Below, piece by piece: positions 1 to 10,995 of a stretch of 64,000 bases of DNA. The notes under the pieces were generated by a model. That model saw nothing but the letters and a program-made list of their open reading frames with translations. It searched no databases and was not told the origin of the DNA. A program made the position numbers and the translations under genes. Each line of letters starts with the position of its first letter. Within the stretch, counting starts at the first letter, position 1. Location of the stretch: positions 28,024,001 to 28,088,000 of the forward strand of contig OY540810.1 in assembly GCA_961205875.1 (NCBI GenBank), given 5' to 3'. Source of the DNA: Sialis fuliginosa (lineage: Eukaryota; Arthropoda; Insecta; Megaloptera; Sialidae).

Positions 1-447
1 TACCTCGTGTCTAGTGTCTATATGGAGGAAGGGTATATACCACGCGAATCTACAGTGTTTCTCAAACTGTGATTATATAATCGATAATTGGACACTGCTA
101 TCCCGTGTTTTGACCAAAAAGACAGAACAGATGTTTTTAAAACACTTCGTATTTAAAAATGTATAAAGTTTGTTGCTATTTGTTAAAAAAATACTGCTGT
201 GAATTTCTTTGGTCTAAACACCAACTTTCAAAAATATCATTTTGAGTTATGAATGCAGTTTCATTCAAAATATAGCTTACAGTATTATAGAAAATAGCTA
301 ATGCCTATTAAAATTTGATTCATATTATAATTTAAGAAAACACTTTCCTACTACAAAAACTCTTAGCGGTTTGGTTGAGAGACAATGATTAAAAAAAATG
401 GTTATTTTCAGATTTAATGGGAATATGTATGTTTGTCTATTAAAACA
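1..447. other. AT-rich non-genic stretch
   Basis: No coding signal, no tandem array and no inverted repeat was recognised here. It is ordinary AT-rich sequence up to the edge of MITE A1. Confidence 0.5.
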
Positions 448-1012
448 TAAGGTACTGGCACCAGTCTTGGCACCTTTAAGAGTAAGGTATACTGTTTTTT
501 TTTGATTGATGGGCTTCTTTTTTGTAATACCCATAAACTCAAAAACAAGTAGATACCTCTTTATTAAATCAATTTTATTTTAATTACCAAAGTCCGCAAA
601 TATAGTTTATTTTTTAAATTATAGCCTTTTATTTTGTTTATGTTTTTTCTTCAGTAATAGATAAAGTAAAACCTTTTAATAGGTACCTAGTGATAGATAT
701 GTACTTGCTGATGATTATAAAATGATAAGTACTAAACACAAAAGTTATAAAATAAAGAATCGTAAAATTTGAAACAATGTAAAGCAGATGTTATGATAAT
801 ATGTATAATAATTAATAAATATATGGCACTTAATTAGTTTAAATGTTCACATTTTGATACCCACTAGTCGATTGTCATCAAATTAAGCTGTTTTGCAATT
901 AATTGTCTATGATTCTGTAATGGCAGTAATCAAACATCAACAAATATTTCTAATTTAGTACATTTAATTAAACAAAAGTTCGACACTGGGGTAAGACTGA
1001 CCCAGTACCTTA
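448..1012 (-). mobile_element. MITE family A, copy A1 (TA-flanked TIR element)
   Basis: A non-autonomous DNA transposon of about 565 bp, lying reversed relative to the other copies. The left end reads AAGGTACTGGCACCAGTCTT and the complement of the right end reads AAGGTACTGGGTCAGTCTT, so the termini are inverted repeats of about 20 bp. A TA dinucleotide lies at each outer edge, as expected for Tc1/mariner/pogo-type insertion. Three more copies lie at 23711, 46126 and 48836 and share internal landmarks such as the complement of 'ccatcactgcgtgctcatta'. It has no ORF of its own. Superfamily assignment by TA target and end structure is an inference. Confidence 0.75.
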
Positions 1013-1254
1013 TAACAAAATCACAAATTTATTTTACTTACTTACTTATTTTATCTAAACCATTGATATCTCGAATTGAGATTTATGTGGGTTGTTACAT
1101 TAATAACAGTATCCAATTATTCATCAATTGATTGGTTTATTTAAACGTTTAGAAAAGTTTGAAAATTGATATAATAGTAAAAATCCGTTTCTGGTTTAAT
1201 GATGCTCTTAAAACTATAAGATACACATATACTTTACACAAGAATTTTCTAAAT

Positions 1255-1365
1255 TTTTAAATTTCATGTTTGTAAGTTTCACCGCTTTAGCTCTAGAGCT
1301 TTCGCAAACAGACATTGAGATAATGACCGTACTCGATTCAGGGACCCTCAAAACGTGTAATTCCG
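1255..1365 (+). repeat. Fragment of 'ggaccctcaaaa' dispersed repeat
   Basis: Contains a 'gctctagagctttcgcaaacagac' style stretch ending in 'gggaccctcaaaacg', which matches the 3' part of the fuller copy ending at 7862. Short and degraded. Confidence 0.4.
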
Positions 1366-2604
1366 TTCGATTTTTACTATACTTTATTACACGGTACATT
1401 TCATGTATATATGAGTAAATGTTTAGATTCATCGTTTCAAAGTTCATACAATTTACAATTTTTATAGTTTCTCGTCTATGCCAATTTGTTTTGTTTATTT
1501 ATTTCACGGAGGCCGTATTTTCCCCTCAACTCGTCCACCAGGACCGTCATCCAGCATATACCACATTTCTGTAGCAGGATTTTCTCCTTGTCGATTCAAA
1601 TATTGTGGAATTACTGATGCAGTTAGTTTTCGTATACGTGTCACTACAATTAGTATATATGTACCTATATGCTTTCATTCAGTTGTTCTCTTTCATCTGA
1701 ACATCTATGGTTTGTACAATTTTTTTCTCATTTTAAAATGATCACAAAGCTTCTCGTACCTTCGGTATGGCGAGAAATCTTTAAATAGTTATCAACATTT
1801 ATGCATTACAGCTGTTATTTTTATGCTCGTTAGAACCAAGTTTAGTAGGTATTATTTATAAATGAGATAATTTTTCACAGCAATTTTACAAGACTTTTTT
1901 ATTGAAGAATTCCGCACTTTTAAAGTTACTATAGATGTTACTATAGTGCATATACGTAATTAATGTTACATGAATAAAGAAACCGACCAATAAATAATAA
2001 TTAAGCGGCCCAGCCATTACCAAAATATTTAATTAACTTGGGCAATATTGATGTACTGATATTTAACGATCATATTTATTATTAATAATACGTACACATC
2101 ATAAACTCTCCACGAAAGAAAGATCAGTAATATAACATGGTCGACAGTATAGTTAGTTAGTACAGGTAGGTACCTATATACATATAGCGGGCTATGTGAT
2201 ACAAAGGTTGCATTATTTTAAAATGAATTAGGGGTGAAATATTTATTTTAAACATCAATATTTAATCGTTTTATTTATTTAAGTATTTATATTGAAATGT
2301 AGAAATTAGTAGAAATAATACAAAATTATTTAATACAAGCTTTTAGCTTCCGCGGTGATCTTGATATAAAACAGGCACTTTAATGTGCGACGAAATGTCG
2401 GTCGATTTGAATGACCAAATCTATGCGGCTTATTTCCAAAAGCCAAGTTCCAGAATTAGTTAATAATTTATATGTAAATAATTTGAATAGTACGGTACAC
2501 TGATTTTCCCAATTTACCATATTGGCTCTTGATTACTTTAGAACACTTTATTTTAAGAAATATTTACTATTTATCAAAAATTTATAGGTACATATCGTAT
2601 GTAA
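1366..2604. other. AT-rich non-genic stretch with one K-repeat fragment
   Basis: At about 1735-1775 lies a reversed fragment of the K repeat ('atcacaaagcttctcgtacc' then 'ggtatggcgag'), corresponding to the first 45 bp of copy K1. Otherwise I see nothing supportable. A chance ORF at 1478-1741 runs into the repeat fragment and has no recognisable domain. Confidence 0.45.
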
Positions 2605-3040
2605 GCAAGCTATGTAAAGTACAAGGTAGCCTGGTTAGCTTTTGACAATTCAGGGAATTTCGTCACCAAGAATCAATGTACAAATGTTATAAATGCATAA
2701 TAGAATGGCTTACGTTCTGTATTACAGTCTAACTAACAAATATTTGTAAGCTTGCAAACACTTTCAAACAGAGCCGTAACTACCACCGGGGCAGCCGGGG
2801 TGGTGCCGCGGGGCCCCCGCGGTAGTGTAAAACTTTTATTTTTATTCGGTTCTTGAAAATGTTAAACAAATTATTCATGAAAATAAAGTTAATAGGAAAA
2901 ATTTTATAAGCACGCTGTAATACCAGACATTAATAGGTATAGTAGAATTGATTCTAGATAATATATAGTATTGCTGCGCGAACGCTGATTGGTCAAAAGC
3001 TAACCAAGCTACCTTGGAATCTACATACCTTGATATAAGT
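2605..3040. repeat. Palindromic repeat with arms of 100 bp or more
   Basis: The stretch AAGGTAGCCTGGTTAGCTTT near 2624 recurs in reverse complement near 2998-3017, with matching flanks on both sides ('tgtattacag' in one arm, 'ggtattacag' in the other). The arms run roughly 2605-2730 and 2915-3040 and are moderately diverged. A foldback or long-TIR element is likely. No target-site duplication could be read. A GC-rich patch at 2771-2835 lies between the arms. Confidence 0.55.
2771..2835 (+). repeat. GC-rich hAT-like terminal fragment
   Basis: A very GC-rich patch in AT-rich DNA ('ccaccggggcagccggggtg', then 'gccgcggggcccccgcggta') beginning with CAGAGCCGTAACTACC. Ends starting CAG with GC-rich subterminal sequence are common in hAT non-autonomous elements. 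No partner end was found, so this is at best a solo end. The assignment is inferred. Confidence 0.35.
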
Positions 3041-3094
3041 ATGCTTTGTAGTTTTTTCTTATAAAAGTAAACAATACTAAAAATCATGTCTTCT

Positions 3095-3245
3095 ATTTTC
3101 TTCTGTAGACTTTCATTGCCGGTGTAAATAAACTTCTTCAGATGTATTTTTGAAATATTTACTCCACACTTACATGAGAGTCGAAACGTCAAGAAAAGAG
3201 ACACAAAAACGTAGCTAACAACCCGGAAACTTAGTTTATATGTCA
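3095..3245 (+). repeat. Dispersed repeat E, copy E1 ('gagtcgaaacgtcaag')
   Basis: Shares with 62930-63045 the blocks 'atgagagtcgaaacgtcaag' and, more loosely, 'ctgtagactttcattgccgg', 'caacccggaaacttag'. The conserved GAAACGTC core next to a tga-rich stretch resembles the conserved motif seen in Penelope-like retroelement termini. That link is a guess. The 123-codon minus-strand ORF spanning 2875-3246 runs through this repeat and the palindromic repeat and is not a gene. Confidence 0.5.
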
Positions 3246-3699
3246 TTAATTGCAGTTGACCTTAAAATAACGTCCAATATATAGAATATACAAATATATA
3301 TTTAAATAAAAAACTAAGAAACCTTATTTAAGGAGTGTAGGGGGGTACTTAAATCTTGCAAACCCTTACAGTGATTTTCAATAATTATCTTTACGTAATT
3401 AATGAACGCTAAGAAGAAAAGGGATATTTTATTTCACTGACTTCTTTATTAATTATGTTTAATTAATTGAGAGTATTTACTTTTTTATACACAACTATGT
3501 TATTTTCACAGTAAAATGAAAAATATATCTTTCCAATGTCTGACATACATATGTATATCGACATTTACAAAAATGGTTTCATGGCGTCTTATATAATTAC
3601 TATGTAGTTATTAAATATAATTAATAAAAATAAATCACCTGATCTTTATTTTTGATCAACTTTGTATGTTTATAAACTTTTTAAAACGCAAATTTCTCT
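3246..3699. other. AT-rich non-genic stretch
   Basis: No repeat, TIR or exon-like signal recognised. A short run 'gtaggggggtactt' lies at about 3338. Confidence 0.4.
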
Positions 3700-3970
3700 A
3701 CCCCTGCAGCGTCGGCCACAGACACCTGAAGTGGCGCACAACTACCCTCCCTCCCAACACATCAACACTTCACTGAACGCAGTGTATCATCACATTTGAC
3801 CGGACGGATTTACCGCTTTTGAAGAGGTAATTTTCAATAACGCCGATCCGCGTACGAGAACTTGATAAACTTCGCATTACCGGAGTTAATTACACTGATT
3901 GCGAGCGCAGATAATTAATCAAAGTGCATGTGTTCGATCGTGCAAACTCGCCGCTACTTTGACATATACT
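3700..3970. other. CpG-containing, relatively GC-rich island
   Basis: About 270 bp with many CpGs ('cgccgatccgcgtacgagaa', 'ttgcgagcgcagat', 'gatcgtgcaaactcgccgct') in otherwise AT-rich DNA, with no match to the repeats in this window. Retained GC content in such DNA suggests an exon, a promoter or a conserved regulatory element, but no frame stays open over its length. Function unknown. Confidence 0.35.
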
Positions 3971-6900
3971 GGGGGCGATTTTTTCTTAAATTAATTCTTT
4001 TGAACCTGCATTTTTTATCTTTCTTTGTGATTGTTATTTTGACATACATAATAGGAATATTAAAAACATGGGAGCGGAACTAGATTCAAACATAATATTT
4101 TTTCTTATTTTGTTCTAATTTGTTTATCTGTCCACGTATTGCTGTGTACAAAATGTCGTACAATAGCAAACTAAAAGAATTTGTCTGTAATGGAGTAGTA
4201 AATAACTGCTTTATAAATATTTACAATAAATTAATATTATTTTCTATTGGACCATTTTTATTTATCTTTAGACGTGTTTTATGATTTATGAAGTTATTAT
4301 GTTCCGTGTGGACCTCTAGAATAAAATCAATATTATTATAGAAGAAAGATCATAGTTCTCCTACCTACCTACATACTTACTTCATACAATATAAACATAT
4401 GTATTGTGTGACATTATAGGACCAGCATCAAAAACTATAAATTTTATTTTTAAAACTCAGGTCTTCTACACTGCCAGTATACGAATTTGATTGTTTGAAT
4501 ATCGAAAAAAACGTTGTTTCCTGCATTATCTCGAAAAAATTAGCTGATTGAACGAAATTATGGTAATTTTTGGATTCAGCGTACCCAAACTACCCTAGAA
4601 AAGTTGTTGTTTACCCTGCAACAATTAGAAATTTTATTTTTGTCGGCTAGTGTTACTGGTCCTGAATATACTATAATGCCAAATCTTAATTATATATATA
4701 TATATATATATTGACAAGATATGTGCGAATTTACATAGCACGCCATACTGATTGCTAGTTGGCCGATAGTTGCCCGACTCTTTAATCAAATTGGATTCGT
4801 CCGGCAATTGCGATTTTTTAGTCGACCGATTTTTAATCTCTATGCCAAGGGGCGACCATAAAATACGCACGCAAAAAGAGAGAAGGTGCTTCAAACAAAC
4901 ATGACGTGACGCGATATTTTAAATACCTAAATCAATTTTATTCCTTTTTTTAAACTATAGATTTTATTTTTCAGTCGCGGTAAAAAGGATGCTACTTTTA
5001 ATGATCAACACTGACAATATTCTACGATAGATCATAAACATGTCTGAGCTCTTAAAGAATCCTTGGACTTCTGATAAATAAAAATATGATTGACGTTTAT
5101 TACAGAGATAATTATAATATTGATATATGTATGTATAGTACATGCTAATAGCTTCAGATTTTATAATTCAATTAATAGTTTTTATTTCAATAGCTATAAT
5201 GCAGAAAATCGCCTAAAAGTCTGTAGTGCGTGCGGAAGAATGTTTTTTTCTTTCAAAATAAATTTTGTTTCGAAATAAACGCCACTGTAGAAATTTCATG
5301 CAATTGACTTCAAAAGTTACGCTATACTAAATCTCTCGCAAATCTAACATTGCGGTCTGTGCTAATCGTTGTACAATCACGTCTCCTCTTGAATAAACAT
5401 TGCGAGAGAAAGCAGATATAGCGGGGTTTCAGCGGCGAGCAATTAAAAAAGCACACACACATACAAACATATAGTAAATACATACACAAATACTGTTCCG
5501 ATAAAATCAGTACGGGTAAAGTTGGAAGAGCGTCAATTAAGTGATTCTCAGATATGTTTCCAACATTAGAATGTTGTATTATAAATAAATAAATTGGTTT
5601 TTATGTTGGCAGAATTTATTTCTACTGGGTAATTCAACGTTTTGTTTTACATTTAAATAGATATTGGAAATATGTTTCGAATTTTTAATATCCATATTCG
5701 TATATTCTGTAATAAAATACTGTGTATCCAATAAATGAAATTTGATGCTCAGAAGCCTAGATTGACCAATATTTTCCGAAAGGTACGCAAAAGGGGTTTC
5801 AAGGGGTAAGCGTTTGACTGCATTCAAATATTTGATCCATACTTTTATGGGAATTATGAATGTTTTTCAAGATCTTCTTCCTCACACCAATTGTTTTTGT
5901 AAAAATTGATATACGCTAGTCTAAAAGTTTAGAAAACTGCATTTTAAAAAGATTACTAAAAAATGTACTGGCCCAATTGAGGCTTAACTGCAGTGCGGTG
6001 CTTCCTATGTTTCGAACAGATGCACTATTTTAGAAAAGAATGAGGAAATATTCAACATTTTTATATTCCTTTTTAACGTTGACGTAGAATCAGCTTCAAA
6101 AAATTGCAAATAGAATCTTTGAAGCTAATAATATATTTTAATTTTACCGAAAATATATTCACGAAAATAAATTTTCCAATCTGTAACAATTGACAATGTG
6201 CATCACAGCTGCAGTTGGGACTTCTTTGGGATCACCTATCTCTGTAAATCTTTTTTCTAGAAATCGAAAAATGTCAAATCAAAACAGGCTGACGAATCGA
6301 TTTGCAAGAAAAATTTTATAAAATGCTTCTCATTAAGTTAAATATTGTTATTCATTTTTTTTGTCTATTTTTATGTAAAAATTTTCCAATCCAAATTATA
6401 AAGAATTTGTTCGAGATTACCGTTATCTGCATGGTGTCAAATAGTTATGAATTAGCTCGGGATTTTAAAACAATGGTAATAAATGTATAATAATGCAAAT
6501 GTATATATTTTATGAGGTACTTCACAGATATCATTAGCTTAGCTTTTGTTCTCGAGCTAATTCTTTATAATACCGAACATAGCCGGTTAATATTAAAACA
6601 ATACAAACGAAAAGTCCGCAACATTTTGACAACCATCCCATGGCTATAGAATACACTTAACGTCGTTTAGATACAACTAAAACAACCATAAACAAAAATT
6701 CACACGCATGTCAGAAATAATATAGTCGTGTCTGAACCATACGAACTTATTTAATTTTTAAATACCCAGCAGACAAAACTAAATACAGAGAGACACATAC
6801 ATAACACAACAACATACGTTTTCAATTTCGATAACATCATCGCGAGCGCAAAGTTAGACTGGGTGACATCGCAGTGGCGCCTATAAAAAAATGTATTTGG

Positions 6901-7228
6901 AGAGGTATTATTTTTTTGCATTATTTATTCTTTGTATATATTTTCGTGTACTTTATTATTTTAATTTTATAAGTAATATATATGAATTATTTAGAGATAT
7001 ATTAGCTATAGGTGAGAGGAAAAAGCCAATTTACGATATAAAGTGATCACTAGGTTGTAGTATTTTCTAATTTTAATTCGCAAAATCAGTTCAAAATAAA
7101 TAAATAATTAAATAAACTTGTTTAAGCTACTTTTTGTTTTCTTAATTCACGACAGTTTTTTAAATAAAAATCTGATATACATAAACAAGTCAATTTAAGA
7201 ATTTATTAATTCAGTTTTTGATCTAGAG
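3971..7228. other. Long AT-rich non-genic stretch
   Basis: Contains a (TA)n microsatellite at 4689-4711, a small CpG-rich patch at about 5330-5450 bounded by the inverted pair TCTCTCGCAA / TTGCGAGAGA, a CA-rich patch at about 5450-5490 and a 'ggcgcctataaaaaaatg' spot near 6877 that resembles a TATA box behind a GC box. The sequence at 4440-4660 has the look of an old dispersed repeat but has no second copy here. No gene found. Confidence 0.4.
4689..4711. repeat. (TA)n microsatellite
   Basis: About eleven uninterrupted TA units. Confidence 0.9.
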
Positions 7229-7508
7229 CATAGGTGTCCAACCTTTTGAACACCTTCTGGGCCACATAGCATAAACTCAATTTACTAAGGGCCGCAGGTC
7301 AGAATATAAAACTGAGGACCTTTTTTTTGCTCTCGTCAATTTCAATTCCTAATTTTATTGAATAAGATAAGGAAAATAAAAACTGAAGAATTTTTTTTTT
7401 TAGTCGTGCTAACTTAAATGCCGGTTTATTATTATAAAATTATTATTATTAATATTATTTTAAATTATCCTCGCGGGCCGCATGTGGCCCGCGGGTTGGA
7501 CAAGCTTG
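7229..7508 (+). mobile_element. hAT-type MITE with perfect 8-bp target-site duplication
   Basis: A 280-bp element. It begins CATAGGTGTCCAACC and ends GGTTGGACAAGCTTG, giving 15-bp TIRs with a few mismatches, and starts CA / ends TG. The 8-bp sequence ATCTAGAG lies immediately outside both ends (7221-7228 and 7509-7516). An 8-bp duplication is the hallmark of hAT transposition. The subterminal parts are GC-rich ('gggccgcaggtcag'; 'ctcgcgggccgcatgtggcc') around an AT-rich centre, a structure familiar from widespread animal hAT MITEs. It has no coding capacity. Confidence 0.88.
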
Positions 7509-7639
7509 ATCTAGAGGATGTCCCATTTTAAATAATACAGCTAAATAGCAATAAAACAAATAAACGTTTTCAGGTTTCAAGGGAGGGAAAATTTTTTTAT
7601 TTATTTGAGATAATTTTTTTTCTAAAAGAAAAGTTGGCA

Positions 7640-7862
7640 GTCATGTGATTATCGACAAATTTGAAAGGCCGTATCTTTTTATTTTATTGAGTTAGAAACT
7701 TTAATTTTTTATAGGACTATGAGGCTGTAGATCTTAGTATTTGGTATTAATTACAACTTGACACCTCTAGTCGTTCCTGAGAAAAGGGGTATTGACGGAA
7801 AAATAGACAGACGGACGGACAGCAGTTTTTTTTGTTTTGAGGTACGGAACCCTCAAAACGGT
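7640..7862 (+). repeat. Widespread insect dispersed repeat N, copy N1
   Basis: Runs through 'gaggctgtagatcttagtat', 'acaacttgacacctctagtc', 'gttcctgagaaaaggggt', then a 'cagacggacggacag' stretch and ends 'gaggtacggaaccctcaaaa'. This sequence type is highly repeated in insect genomes, notably Lepidoptera. Other fragments here are at 1330-1365, about 15200-15240 and 45060-45270. Its transposition class is not evident. The ORF at 7758-7958 is a reading of this repeat, not a gene. Confidence 0.65.
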
Positions 7863-8039
7863 CTCTTTGAACGCACTGATAATAAAGTTTTGATACACAG
7901 AAAAATATACCTGCTTCCAAACTTTTGGACGGTAGTGTATATTCACAGCTCTGATTGAAAGTACCTTAATATAAAATAATTATTAACTTGACGACGTGGA
8001 CGTCACAAAAAATATTAATTTAAGTTTGAAAATTAAATA

Positions 8040-8340
8040 GATAGAACCGTATAGGGACGCCCTTGGCTATGGGCAACATTACAAATACGCGCTGAGGATA
8101 TTAAAGGACGAGACAAGGATGGCGGCGCAGGATTAAATTCTACAAACATAAATCTGTCTGGCAGCGCATGTGAACTCTGTCTGCGATAAATAATTCCTGT
8201 CGTTGTTTTGGCCCGCGGATGTGCCCGATCTTCTCATTTCATATTTATTGAGAAAACGAATTACAGATAAAACAGTGTGTATATGTGCACGGATATGCCA
8301 GCGGCGTGGGTGTGAGGTAAACGCACCCTGATAGGTTAAT
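8040..8340. other. Relatively GC-rich non-repetitive island
   Basis: About 300 bp with 'aggatggcggcgcagg', 'ggcccgcggatgtgcccgat', 'atgccagcggcgtgggtgtg' in AT-rich surroundings and no repeat partner in the window. The minus strand is open at 8133-8366 (77 codons), but the peptide has no recognisable domain. It could be a regulatory element or non-coding exon. Confidence 0.3.
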
Positions 8341-8623
8341 ATTGAAACAATTACAAATACATACATGCTATCGATATCGGGTGAACAGGAAAATAATGTG
8401 ATTTATGATACATACAAATGTTTCTATTCCTGTTAATATTATAGCAAACACAAAATTACAGTTTTTTTTATATGTAAATTTGAAACTTGTTCCAAAAGAA
8501 GTGCTTTCAAATAATTATCAAAAAAATGTATGTATTTTAGCGCCCGCAATCACTAAAATTCTGAAAAAAATCATGTATCATCTAAATCGTATAGTAAATT
8601 TTTTAACGTTAAATAGAAGGTTA

Positions 8624-9450
8624 TTTTTGCTTCCTCGCAATATCGAAGATACGAGAAGCTATGTGATCGTTTCAGATTGAGACAAAAAAAAAGTTCTCCA
8701 ATTTCAAAATTTTAAATTTATTTATCCGTTTCACGTCAAGACAAACACTTTTCGTTCCGTGTCTGTCTGTTTGTCCGTCCGTGTGTCCGTGTGTCCGTCT
8801 GTCCCCTGAATCCTTGTCACACGCATAACTCATGAACCACTGAACCGATATTATTGAAACTTGGTCGGATGGTTGGGTTTGGTTTGAGGACGGTCCCATT
8901 TCAAAATCATTAAAATCGTGTGTAAGGGGGAGGGGTGACACCCCAAAATATTTATTTTTTCAAGATATCTCAAGAACGACACATGTTACGAGAAAATTTT
9001 ATAGAATATTTTTTGTAGAGAATTAAATTTCCTTTAATATGGGTATACTACGTTTGTTGTAAAATATTTCCTTACAAAGATTTATCTAAATTAATTTTAA
9101 AAATTCGTGTTTTGTTTATCTAAATTGATATTTGATTGGATATATTAAGTGTAATTTTGACGTTTTAAATGTCACTTTGGCGTTTTAAATGTCACTTTGA
9201 CGTTTTAAATGTCATTTTGACATTTGCATAAATTTAGATTTAGATTGAAATTGTCAAAAAATTAAAAATATATGAAAAAATATTCAGGTGCGTTTTAAGA
9301 AAAAAATCGAACTAAGATTTTTTAGTAAAATTTGTATAAAAATTAAATGGTTAACCAATGCCAGGCAATTTATCTGAACACTATCGGTTTTAGTGAATTT
9401 AGCACGAGGAAGCACTGTGCATTTACTTGACAGATGTTTTTTATTTGTAA
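8624..9450 (+). repeat. Dispersed repeat K, copy K1
   Basis: About 0.8 kb, starting 'ttttgcttcctcgcaatatc' and ending near 'acttgacagatgttttttat'. It carries 'gatacgagaagctatgtgat', a TCCG/TCTG-rich run ('gtccgtccgtgtgtccgtgt'), and 'catgaaccactgaaccgata'. A second full copy is at 21521, a shorter reversed copy at 18310-18672 and a diverged copy at 12900. Short inverted words TGCTTCCTCG and CGAGGAAGCA lie near the two ends. Non-coding; class unresolved. Confidence 0.75.
9154..9224 (+). repeat. 20-bp tandem repeat, about 3.5 units
   Basis: The unit TTTGACGTTTTAAATGTCAC is repeated with single-base changes. It sits inside repeat K1. The matching part of K2 carries one related unit at most, so the expansion is specific to this copy. 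Confidence 0.85.
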
Positions 9451-9799
9451 TGAACGAATTGTAAAAAAAAGATATGATGATGAGTTTTTTGTAGATAATT
9501 TTATGCTCTACAAAAAATATTCTGAGGAATTTTATCGTATTTTTGCCACGTAAAAAGTAAAAAATTATCTTCTTGAAACATTGATAATTTTTTTAACTTG
9601 TTTACACAATTTGCGCTTCATTTCATAAAAAATGCATCAATAAAATATATTTATTTCACTATTAGAATAGGCATGATGTCAGTAACAAAGTATTACTGAA
9701 ATTATGATTTTAAATAGGTTAAAAAGATTCTAAAAAATGTATTTATTTTTATATTAAAAACGAGATTAATATAACTTTTGTTAAAATAAAAACACAAAA

Positions 9800-10045
9800 T
9801 ACAGGAATTCGCCATGCTAGATAGAACTCCAATCAGAGCGAATGACGTCACGCCTAAGTAAACATCATTTTGTTTCATTAATATTTGCACTGTTTATAAA
9901 TTATTTTATGGTTTTAAATTTTCAACTTGCTCAGTTTTGTGTTACCAAAACAAAAACCGAGAAATGTTAGCGATGGGACAAGGATTTATTATTGTTGACA
10001 GGGAGTGTTCACATAGGCGTGACGTCATAAATTCGCCATGACACC
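9800..10045. repeat. Inverted repeat pair, each arm with a TGACGTCA palindrome
   Basis: 'aatgacgtcacgcctaagt' near 9840 is repeated in inverted form as 'cataggcgtgacgtcataaa' near 10012. The word ATTCGCCATG also occurs near both arms, in direct orientation. The arms are about 170 bp apart. The pair may be the ends of a small element. The TGACGTCA core is also the classic CRE/ATF site, so a regulatory reading cannot be excluded. Confidence 0.45.
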
Positions 10046-10565
10046 TACGAGCGTTTTCGCGTTAAATTCAAATTTAGTTTTAAAAGGGTCAATTTTTGCA
10101 ATTAAATTTTTATGTTTTGCAGAAATAAGTATTTTTTTGGAAATAGGAGACACGTAAGATCATCATAGAATAGTTTTTTTTAAATTAGGCTTTATGCCTA
10201 TTAATATAAATGTTGTTCGTAATTGTGCTTCGTCAAATGTGCTTACATCTTTTCCATAAATATTCTGAAAATGATTCTATAAAATAGTTTAAGTTATAGC
10301 ATGAAGACAGTAATATTTCAACGTACACAATGTTCGCTACCACTGTGTAAATATATATAATAAGACCAATAGAAATACAGTACAGAAGCGAACAGAGCGC
10401 ACGGCAAAAATTATAGCACTGTTCATTGTGTTCATATTGTAACTTTATATTGTGTTTGCTCAAATATGTTGTTACTCAAAATGAGAGTGTGTCGCTAGTA
10501 GAAAATCTTCTCGAGTTAGTGACTGTCACTTGTTATTATATTTATTGTAGCTATATACCGTATTA
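10046..10565. other. AT-rich non-genic stretch
   Basis: No repeat or exon signal recognised. The last 8 bases (CCGTATTA) are the left target-site duplication of the next element. Confidence 0.4.
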
Positions 10566-10995
10566 CAGTGGCGTATTTACGTTAAGTGCCGCCCTGGGCC
10601 AAAAAAAAAATGCCGCCCTGGGTAAAAAATAATTGCCGCTCTGGGCAAAAAAATTGTCGCCCTGGTAAAAAAAAATTGCCACCCCTTTACCAAGGGAAAA
10701 TATAATATATTTTTAACAGTCAAAATTCCTATATGAACTGAAAAGTGAGATCTTTTTTACAAATAATATAATCTACATAAAAAACTGATGACCTTTTTTT
10801 TAGTCACGTTAATTGAAATTTTAAATTTTAAAACTAAAAAGTCTGTAATATAGAAAAATAAAAACTGGAAGACCTTTTTTTTTGTTCCCCTATATTTTTT
10901 TAAATATGCTATATTAAACTAAAAAAATCTACCGCCCCTCTCGGCCTGCCGCCCTAGGCCATGGCCCCCATGGCCCCATGGTAAATACGCCTCTG
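10566..10995 (+). mobile_element. hAT-type MITE with internal ~24-bp tandem repeats
   Basis: A 430-bp element with ends CAGTGGCGTATTTAC and the complement of GTAAATACGCCTCTG, which match at 14 of 15 positions. The flanks are CCGTATTA (10558-10565) and CCGTATTG (10996-11003), an 8-bp duplication with one change, as in hAT insertions. From about 10587 to 10690 the motif 'gccgccctgggcaaaaaa' repeats about five times with a 23-25-bp spacing. The right subterminal region is GC-rich ('ctcggcctgccgccctaggc'). Non-coding. Confidence 0.87.

Noticed and set aside
2875..3246. 123-codon minus-strand ORF, the longest in the window
   Set aside because: It runs across the palindromic repeat (2605-3040) and repeat E1; the peptide shows no domain and its composition follows the repeats.
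5274..5288. 'aaacgccactg' as the right end of a hAT element paired with a CAGTGGCG start
   Set aside because: The nearest such starts (6871, 10566, 27130) are either paired already or too far, and no 8-bp duplication matches.
6870..6892. 'ggcgcctataaaaaaatg' as a core promoter
   Set aside because: No initiator or downstream frame; the preceding CAGTGGCG word makes a decayed hAT end equally likely. Mentioned only in the regional entry.
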